DNA of 21,369 nucleotides from an uncultured Rhodocyclaceae bacterium (GTDB lineage: Bacteria; Pseudomonadota; Gammaproteobacteria; Burkholderiales; Rhodocyclaceae), in assembly GCA_900549295.1 (NCBI GenBank), contig URNG01000049.1, positions 1 through 21,369 of the forward strand, in the 5' to 3' direction. The first letter of the stretch is position 1; each line of letters starts with the position of its first letter. Made by a program: the position numbers and the translations under genes. Below the pieces are notes generated by a model, which searched no databases, had not been told where the DNA came from, and saw only the letters and a program-made list of their open reading frames with translations. Shown here one piece after another: positions 7,269-12,400 of this stretch.

Positions 7269-8108
7269 TCATTTGTTATCCATCAACACGGGTAATTCCA
7301 CGAGAATATCCTCTCGTGCCTTAGATCCGCCGGGAATATTGGATTTTCCCTTTCTGATTTCCAATCGGGCGAAAACAACTTGCCGCCCGTTTTTCTCGGC
7401 CCAACCCACGAACCAGCCCTGCGGGCGGTTTTCATTTATCTTGCCGTTACTGTCCCGAAGCCAGCCGCTGCCGCTTTTCCCATGTACAACCCACCCTTCG
7501 GCTGCTTGGTACTGTGGGGTCGTGGCATGCGCCATGTCATAAACCGCTTCGGATACGGGCAGCTTGTGCGCGACAAAGCGTAGAAGAAACTGAATTTGCT
7601 CCTTGGGAGATATGGTGAGCGACGACATCAGCCATGACTGGGTCAAGCCGTTATGCTTCCCCGAGTCACCGGAAACATCTTGATTGCCGTACTCAAATTT
7701 CTTCACGTACTCCGTAAACCGATCAACTCCCAGGCGGCTTGTTAATTGCTGCGAGAACCAGACAACAGAGTCGCTTAGCCATAGCGCCGGATAGACTTGT
7801 TTGTATGTGCGATCTCTCGGAGACGGGTTGTATTCCGGCTTCAATTCCCACGTGGGTGATTTTGGCGACTGCAAGACTCCACTATCAAATCCCATGATTG
7901 CCAATGGAAGTTTAAAAGACGAGCACGGAGACACGCGACGGGTGCATTCTCCGGTCTCATATAAGGCATTTCCGGTAATGGCGTCTGCGATGATGGTGCA
8001 TTTAAGCGTTTCAATCTCATCAGAAGCCACGGAACGGATTGGGAGAGTGGCGGAAACGAGCACCAGCAGATGCAGCAGGAAAATTTTTTTCATCGAGGGA
8101 TCTTTCAT
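7269..8108 (-). CDS. Class D (OXA-1-like) beta-lactamase, gene cassette 5
   Basis: A 279-aa protein with a signal peptide (residues ~6-29). Class D motifs are complete: active-site S63-S-F-K66 (the lysine is carboxylated in the family), S114-V-V116, Y140-G-N142, K211-S-G213 (KSG instead of the commoner KTG), and WFVG at 232-235. The stretches DSVVWFSQQL, YGNQDVSGD and ISPKEQIQFLLR resemble the OXA-1 subgroup most. The enzyme would hydrolyse beta-lactams in the periplasm; its spectrum cannot be read from sequence. The ATG at 8108 has GGTGGAG just upstream. The ATG at 8093 (MKKIFLLHLL) would give a tidier signal peptide. It starts 25 bp inside the cassette and is followed by a degraded attC. 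Confidence 0.88.
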   Translation of the reverse strand: MKDPSMKKIFLLHLLVLVSATLPIRSVASDEIETLKCTIIADAITGNALYETGECTRRVSPCSSFKLPLAIMGFDSGVLQSPKSPTWELKPEYNPSPRDRTYKQVYPALWLSDSVVWFSQQLTSRLGVDRFTEYVKKFEYGNQDVSGDSGKHNGLTQSWLMSSLTISPKEQIQFLLRFVAHKLPVSEAVYDMAHATTPQYQAAEGWVVHGKSGSGWLRDSNGKINENRPQGWFVGWAEKNGRQVVFARLEIRKGKSNIPGGSKAREDILVELPVLMDNK

Positions 8109-8132
8109 CGCTCCACCGTGCGCTTCACAGAT

Positions 8133-8201
8133 GCATAACGTTTGAATTCACCGAACTTGCGCGGTTTTATGCGCAAGCTCCGGTGGAATGATGGGTTAGC
8201 C
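8133..8201 (-). repeat. attC site between cassettes 4 and 5
   Basis: Bounded on the plus strand by GCATAAC (8133-8139) and GTTAGCC (8195-8201). The inner arms, CACCGAACTTGCGC and GCGCAAGCTCCGGTG, pair with bulges around GGTTTTAT. The TAA stop of the 225-aa gene lies inside the core site. Confidence 0.88.
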
Positions 8202-8873
8202 CCAGAATTTCCACCATGGGCGACTATTTTCATTTGTTGTTACAGGCGATAGCGACGACGGGTTATGACCCATCTGATAATTTTGGATGCCATCCGTTGG
8301 AAAGTAGGTACAACCGAAACAGAGCGCGGCGGAGTTCTCCATACGTTGAACGTGTTTCGCTTCCCCGGCATAAAATTCGTCTATTGGGTATGGAGCAACA
8401 CCATCCACGAAAGCACTTGCACGCTTAATGTTCTCCAGCGCTTTGTCCGACAGGCCGTAGGATTCGGCAAACAAGCTCAAGCCTTCTTCTTCGTCAAACA
8501 AACAAAGAAGTTCAGAGTAGTCGATTGTTAGGTAAGTGTGCGGCAAGCTATCAAGTGCGGACAAAGCGTCGTTCAAGTAGCCTGCTGCAATAGCGGCACC
8601 ACCAGCAAGTTCGCCTAGTCTCGCCCCGGCCGTATGTAAGTTCTGGACTGCCTTTTTTACTGTCACATAGGGGGTGCAAATCTTAAGATCCTCTCGTTCA
8701 GACAGTAAATAGTCACTGAACAAAAGATCGTTCTCAGAAAAGCAGAAAAGCCAAGTTGCCGGTACTCGATTTGATCCCTCGGCTACTACGATGGAAGTAT
8801 CGTCAGTAGTTTTTCCCTCCAACGCTTCGTCGGGGTGGTCGGTAAAGTTCAGTAAAAATGCTCGGTTAGACAT
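8196..8873 (-). CDS. Unknown 225-aa protein, gene cassette 4
   Basis: Not firmly recognised. The start MSNRAFLLNFTD recalls small proteins beginning MANRSYLY that are common in integrons and scattered in Gram-negative genomes, but the similarity is from memory and weak. The protein is acidic, soluble in appearance, with no signal peptide or membrane segment. It contains a helical, acidic central part (about 130-160, LLCLFDEEEGLSLFAESYGL) and a C-terminal WWKFW. The single ATG at 8873 is 30 bp from the cassette boundary. The TAA stop overlaps the attC core, the usual compact cassette arrangement, which supports it being a real gene. Confidence 0.75.
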   Translation of the reverse strand: MSNRAFLLNFTDHPDEALEGKTTDDTSIVVAEGSNRVPATWLFCFSENDLLFSDYLLSEREDLKICTPYVTVKKAVQNLHTAGARLGELAGGAAIAAGYLNDALSALDSLPHTYLTIDYSELLCLFDEEEGLSLFAESYGLSDKALENIKRASAFVDGVAPYPIDEFYAGEAKHVQRMENSAALCFGCTYFPTDGIQNYQMGHNPSSLSPVTTNENSRPWWKFWG

Positions 8874-8896
8874 TGTGGATATGGTGCGGGCAAGAG

Positions 8897-8963
8897 GGCC
8901 AACGTCTGAGTTCAGGGGCGCGCCGCCGATAGGCGGAGCGTCCCCTGCAACGATGGGTTAGAG
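8897..8963 (-). repeat. attC site between cassettes 3 and 4
   Basis: Bounded by GGCCAAC (8897-8903) and GTTAGAG (8957-8963) on the plus strand. The inner stem GGGGCGCGCCGCC / GGCGGAGCGTCCCC has one-base bulges and a GATA loop. Its sequence differs from the attC sites after cassettes 1, 4 and 5, so it comes from another source. Confidence 0.85.
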
Positions 8964-8968
8964 CGCAC

Positions 8969-9877
8969 TTAGCTTTGCAGGTTGTGCGCACAGTAGATTT
9001 CTCCACGCAACGATGCTTGGCGAATGGCATGCTCTAGAAGCTCCTGAAACTTGTACAGCCCGTAAATGACGTTTGCCAAGTGATTGCCATCGAGAAGCAA
9101 AACCTTCAGTTCTTTCCCCTTCGGCAGGGTAGCGATTGCACCATCGGAAAACCCGTTCATGGCAATAAACAGCCCCCGGGCTTGAAGCTTTCCGTCAACC
9201 TTGTAGAAGAAGTGTCCGATCTCCTTCGGCTCTGTCTTTCCATCGACCCACTTCAGTTCGACCAAGTAGTAGTGACCATCGTATTTCACCGCACCATCAA
9301 GTTGTTCGCCCTCGATCCTAAATGGCTCCTCAACGGGAATACCGCTGATTCTCATAAGCTCGGTGAACAACTTTTCGAGTGCGTAGCCTTTCTTCTGTGG
9401 AGGCAAATCGTGTGCTTCGGCAAACTTGATACGGAGTTCTCCGAGCTTTGACTCGTAGGTTTCACGGGATGCCTTTTCCGCACTGGCGCGGATGCTGTCG
9501 CGATACTCGCGATCCTTCTCCTGTTGGCGGATTAGCTCCCGTAGCTTGAGAGCACTTCGTTCCGCAATTTCAACTCGATGCTTTTCGCTTTGCGGAGTAA
9601 AGCCAGTGTGCTCGATGAGGATGCGAACGAAATTTCTCGAAATCTCCAAGCGCCGGTTGTAATCACCACTGCGAAGGCGTTCGTATAGCGCATCCATTTG
9701 TCGGCGCTTCGATAGTTCCCGGCCTTCCTCGGATTTCAGTCGAACGATCTCGTCACGGGCTGCCGAGGAAACGCCAGACCGTAGCCATGCCTTTTGCAGG
9801 TCGCCCTTGTACCAATAGAGATTAGCAATCCCATCCTTGATGAGGACTTCAACTTCTTCTGTGAATACGTCAAACAT
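8969..9877 (-). CDS. PD-(D/E)XK restriction-endonuclease-like protein, gene cassette 3
   Basis: A 302-aa protein. The C-terminal half carries a nuclease core: E168 in GYALEKLF, then D194 (GEQLDGAVKYDG), and E207-L-K209 (YYLVELKW), the E...D...ExK arrangement of Mrr/type IV-like restriction enzymes and Holliday-type nucleases. The N-terminal ~160 residues are charged and helical (about 95-160 likely coiled coil) with no known domain. There is no methyltransferase partner, so a modification-dependent or conditional nuclease would be the natural reading, possibly anti-phage; this is inference. The start at 9877 lies 25 bp after the cassette boundary. The stop is 5 bp before the attC. Confidence 0.8.
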   Translation of the reverse strand: MFDVFTEEVEVLIKDGIANLYWYKGDLQKAWLRSGVSSAARDEIVRLKSEEGRELSKRRQMDALYERLRSGDYNRRLEISRNFVRILIEHTGFTPQSEKHRVEIAERSALKLRELIRQQEKDREYRDSIRASAEKASRETYESKLGELRIKFAEAHDLPPQKKGYALEKLFTELMRISGIPVEEPFRIEGEQLDGAVKYDGHYYLVELKWVDGKTEPKEIGHFFYKVDGKLQARGLFIAMNGFSDGAIATLPKGKELKVLLLDGNHLANVIYGLYKFQELLEHAIRQASLRGEIYCAHNLQS

Positions 9878-9895
9878 GGCTCGGTAGGGTGTGCG

Positions 9896-9982
9896 CTCTA
9901 ACGTGGAGCTAACCGGCGCTGCGCGGCTTTATCGCGCAGCGTCCAGCGACCGAAGGGAGCGAGGTTGAGCGCCATGTTAGAA
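9896..9982 (-). repeat. attC site between cassettes 2 and 3 (87 bp)
   Basis: Bounded by CTCTAAC (9896-9902) and GTTAGAA (9976-9982) on the plus strand. It is longer than the others, with an inner stem GGCGCTGCGCG / CGCGCAGCGTCC around GCTTTAT. It is a third attC type in the array. Confidence 0.82.
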
Positions 9983-9983
9983 A

Positions 9984-10592
9984 TCATTTCTCCAATTTGG
10001 CCTTGCAGGCGCGGACGAAATCTTCGTACATGGGCACAAACTGCGCTGACTTCTCGTTTAGTGCTCTAGCATCTTCAATCACAGATTCAGGTCTAGGTTG
10101 GCCTGAAGCTCGTTGCTGATCGGAAAACACGGAAACAAGATCGCCGTTTCCAAGTGGAACTGTGCGGCGGACAATTTCACCAGAAAGCTCTGATGCGAAC
10201 GAGTAGAAAGCCTTTTTCTTCTTTTCCAGGTCTTCGTCCAAAAACTCTTTGTCTACGGTGCCCCAGGTGCTGACAAACGAGTAAAGAGGTGCAACCGCGG
10301 ATTTATGGAACGAGCCGCCGAAATCATGCTCTTTGAAGAAACTCGTGGTCTGATTAGGCGGAAGTGCGTTTAGGAATGATTGAAACAGCGCTTTGTCATG
10401 GTTGGCGCCTCCTTCTTTGGGCGAAGCAAAGTGGGTGCGGATCGGATCTTTTGCGAGTACCGCGCCAAGAGCCACGAGAAACGCCAAGCCCGGTTCAAAA
10501 TCAGGTTGGCCTGCAAAGTAGCCTTTGAGAAACCACGCCTCAGCGCCGACCAGAACTGCTATGGCAAAAAAATCTTCGACAAATTTCCGCAT
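9984..10592 (-). CDS. Unknown 202-aa membrane-anchored protein, gene cassette 2
   Basis: Function not recognised. The N terminus has two hydrophobic segments (about 6-26 and 34-48) separated by a short polar loop, then a charged cytoplasmic domain of about 150 residues. That domain contains FLNALPPNQTTSFFKEHDFG and a lysine-rich helix (DEDLEKKKKAFYSF), and ends KAKLEK. The layout of a small membrane hairpin plus a soluble domain is common among cassette proteins and some phage-defence effectors, but no catalytic motif is visible. The ATG at 10592 lies 20 bp inside the cassette. The stop abuts the attC core. Confidence 0.75.
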   Translation of the reverse strand: MRKFVEDFFAIAVLVGAEAWFLKGYFAGQPDFEPGLAFLVALGAVLAKDPIRTHFASPKEGGANHDKALFQSFLNALPPNQTTSFFKEHDFGGSFHKSAVAPLYSFVSTWGTVDKEFLDEDLEKKKKAFYSFASELSGEIVRRTVPLGNGDLVSVFSDQQRASGQPRPESVIEDARALNEKSAQFVPMYEDFVRACKAKLEK

Positions 10593-10605
10593 GAGTGAGC
10601 CTGAT

Positions 10606-10672
10606 TTCTAACGTTTGAATTCACCGGCCTGCGCGGCTTTTTGCGCAGGTCCGGTGGAATGATGGGTTAGGC
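10606..10672 (-). repeat. attC site between cassettes 1 and 2
   Basis: Bounded by TTCTAAC (10606-10612) and GTTAGGC (10666-10672) on the plus strand. Arms TTCACCGGCCTGCGC and GCGCAGGTCCGGTGGAA pair with single-base bulges (the extrahelical bases attC recombination needs) around GGCTTTTT. It is near-identical to the attC after the OXA gene. Confidence 0.9.
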
Positions 10673-10959
10673 TGATTTTTTGCATACCTGTTTGCCACGG
10701 TGAGAATATAAGAGGCGTGACGCGTGATGGTCTGATAGTTGCCGGGTGAGTAGCTACCGGTTATGTTTAGTTGTGAGAGTACAAATTCAGTTTCTTCGGG
10801 GTTTGCTTTGCGGCGCTTGCCGGAAGATAACGGGACAAACCAAAGAGATCCACCTTCAACCTCAACGGAAAAAGGCTTGTTCCGTGCCTCGGTATGTAGG
10901 GTTTCACCCTTGAGCGACCGGCAGTAATTTAGAAACTCAGGGAAAGATGCCAAAAGCAC
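10621..10959 (-). CDS. Unknown 112-aa protein, gene cassette 1
   Basis: Starts at GTG 10959 with AGGAG six bases upstream, just inside the first cassette boundary at 10976-10982. No family is recognised with confidence. The body has alternating short strands and the motif PGNYQTITRHASYILTVANRY. The last ~16 residues (QPNPSFHRTCAKSRAGR) are encoded by the attC itself, a tail seen on many cassette proteins whose frame runs into the recombination site. As the attI-proximal cassette it would be the best expressed if a cassette promoter exists. Confidence 0.7.
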   Translation of the reverse strand: MLLASFPEFLNYCRSLKGETLHTEARNKPFSVEVEGGSLWFVPLSSGKRRKANPEETEFVLSQLNITGSYSPGNYQTITRHASYILTVANRYAKNQPNPSFHRTCAKSRAGR

Positions 10960-10975
10960 GAGTGTCTCCTTGGTT

Positions 10976-11100
10976 GCCTAACGTGCAGTATACACCGTAA
11001 CCGGTGTATACATCTTCCAAAAAAGGCGTATAAACAAATCCATATTGAACTACCCAATTTATTTATAAAATCAAATTGAAAACAAACAACCCGCCGCACT
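10976..11100 (-). other. Putative attI region and intI/cassette intergenic
   Basis: The core GTTAGGC (minus strand, 10982-10976) starts the first cassette. Between it and the integrase remnant lies about 100 bp of AT-rich DNA, where attI, the cassette promoter Pc and the intI promoter are expected. No clear -35/-10 pair or LexA box could be assigned by eye. Confidence 0.6.
10988..11011. repeat. 24-bp perfect palindrome next to the first cassette
   Basis: Arms GTATACACCG (10988-10997) and CGGTGTATAC (11002-11011) are perfect complements around TAAC. It lies 5 bp from the attI/cassette core. It resembles a dimeric repressor operator or an integrase-binding inverted repeat. Confidence 0.7.
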
Positions 11101-11208
11101 GAAAAAACACCCAAATTTCCGGATCAGTTGCGTGATCGTCTTCGCTTGAAGCGCCACAGCATACGGACAGAAGCGCAGTATGTCCAATGGGCGAGGCGCT
11201 ACATTCTG
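11080..11208 (+). pseudogene. intI: Integron integrase (IntI), N-terminal fragment
   Basis: The plus frame encodes PKFPDQLRDRLRLKRHSI, then RTEAQYVQWARRYILW. This is the N-terminal SAM-like DNA-binding start of IntI tyrosine recombinases (family form: [29 protein letters not shown]). It then stops matching at about 11208, where transposase sequence begins. No ATG lies in frame after the TGA at 11077-11079; only a TTG (11128) is available. The catalytic R-H-R-Y domain is gone. Its divergent orientation to the cassettes and its distance from the first core site fit intI exactly. Confidence 0.83.
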
Positions 11209-11345
11209 TGGTGTGACATCGCGGATACCGCTGTGATGATACTCGCCGTTGTAGCAGCGCACGAAGTCATGCCTCCAGGCACGAGCGGCTTCCAGATCGG
11301 CAAAGCCACGGGCCGGGAATTCCGGGCGGCATTTGGCGGTCTTGC
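11208..11345 (-). pseudogene. IS3-family transposase (OrfB) C-terminal remnant
   Basis: The minus frame reads KTAKCRPEFPARGFADLE, then AARAWRHDFVRCYNGEYHHSGIRDVTPQ in continuity, matching the C-terminal end of IS3-group DDE transposases (family form: YRPEFPAKGFADLE...WYNHEHRHSGI). The catalytic E upstream and the rest of OrfA/OrfB are missing. No inverted repeat is seen at either edge. It abuts the intI fragment directly, so insertion followed by deletion probably destroyed intI. The stretch 11346-11507 shows nothing recognisable. Confidence 0.78.
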
Positions 11346-11507
11346 ACAGCGATGCAGGGCGAAACGACCATGATCTAACACAGTGCGCCGGAAGCCTCGT
11401 TGCTGAGCCGGTTGACGGCGCACTTCGGCGGCATGCTGCTGAAATCGCGGCGCTGGCGCGGCGGCGTTGCAGTTTTTCGCCGCCGCTTTTCCCGCCTTTT
11501 CTTCCCC

Positions 11508-12221
11508 TTACTCCTGCACCCACCGCGCGAAGCGCGGTAATAGCGCGGCGGTTGCGGGCGTTTCTTCGGCTATCGCCGATTCGGCCGCTGCGGACGATTC
11601 CTCCTGGCAAAGATCGAGATAGCCCTGCATCACCGCGCGATCGAATTCCGGGTGAAACTGCACACCCCAGGCGCAGCGGCCAATGCGGAAGGCGTGGTGC
11701 GGCTCATGCGCGTTGCGGGCCAGCACGGTTGCGCCGGGGGGCAGGCGCAGGACGGTCTGCTCATGCACGACCTGCGCCTCGAATTGCGCGGGCAGCGCGC
11801 CAAACAGGGGATCGCCCTGCACCATTTCCGTGCATTCGATCCGCACCGTGCCGATCTCGATGCCTCGCGGGTGCGGCCCGACGGTTCCGCCCAGGGCGTG
11901 CGCCAGCAGTTGATGCCCGTAGCAGATGCCGAGCACCGGCACTTCTTCCCTCACCAACTGCGCCAGCCAGGCGGCGGTGCGCTCGCTCCACGCGGCGCGA
12001 TCCGTGACCATCGCCGGCGAGCCGCTCACCACCACGCCGGCGATGCGTTCCCGCGCCGGCCATTCGAGCGTGCGGCGCGGGTCGATGGTGCGTACCGGCA
12101 GGCCCTGGCCGGCGAGTCCGCGTTCGATCCAGCCCTCGAAATCGCCGTGCCGCTCTCGCAGGGGCGGCAAGGTATCGCCGGTTTTGACGATGTAGAGCGC
12201 GGGGGAGAGATCGGTCGGCAT
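11508..12221 (-). CDS. Class I glutamine amidotransferase (GMP synthase-like)
   Basis: A 237-aa single-domain protein. The triad is visible: nucleophile C100 in GICYGHQLLAHALGG, and H190 and E192 in GVQFHPEF. The domain hydrolyses glutamine; stand-alone members of this group act on unknown acceptors or degrade gamma-glutamyl compounds, so the substrate is not assignable. The ATG at 12221 has AGGA six bases upstream. It is a single gene, divergent from the P-type ATPase, with a 179-bp intergenic region showing no clear sites. It is the first chromosomal gene beyond the integron scar. Confidence 0.85.
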   Translation of the reverse strand: MPTDLSPALYIVKTGDTLPPLRERHGDFEGWIERGLAGQGLPVRTIDPRRTLEWPARERIAGVVVSGSPAMVTDRAAWSERTAAWLAQLVREEVPVLGICYGHQLLAHALGGTVGPHPRGIEIGTVRIECTEMVQGDPLFGALPAQFEAQVVHEQTVLRLPPGATVLARNAHEPHHAFRIGRCAWGVQFHPEFDRAVMQGYLDLCQEESSAAAESAIAEETPATAALLPRFARWVQE

Positions 12222-12400
12222 GGAAAATCCTGAATAGGGAGTTTTGGAGCTTCTCTAAAAGCAATATTCACGCCATTAAACACCCGCGCTCCCCGTTTCT
12301 GAAAACCCAGGCCGGGCGCAGCGGCCTGAAAAGCTGCTAGCATGAAAAAGCCCCTGGCAGACGAACACAGCAAGACGATCCTCAGGAAAAGGCTCCACCC

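Larger units (their letters stand above)
7185..11208 (-). mobile_element. Integron cassette array with attI end and truncated integrase
   Basis: Five minus-strand genes are each followed by an imperfect, hairpin-forming attC site of 60-87 bp bounded by GTTRRRY-like core sites. A sixth core (GTTAGGC, minus strand 10982-10976) marks the attI/first-cassette junction. The remnant of an integron integrase reads divergently (plus) just beyond, which is the standard integron layout. Three attC sites (those after cassettes 1, 4 and 5) are near-identical, suggesting one source platform; the other two differ. The region is visibly less GC-rich than its flanks. Because intI is broken, the array is probably immobile unless an integrase acts in trans. 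Confidence 0.85.

Noticed and set aside
7185..10672. Recurring GC hairpins first considered as REP elements, terminators or a CRISPR-like repeat
   Set aside because: Spacing equals whole genes, each hairpin has bulges and GTTRRRY-type ends, and lengths vary (60-87 bp): these are attC sites, not CRISPR or terminators.
11374..11507. Plus-strand frame encoding LLSRLTAHFGGMLLKSRRWR
   Set aside because: Short, with no start and no recognisable family; it could be debris from the deletion next to intI but cannot be supported.
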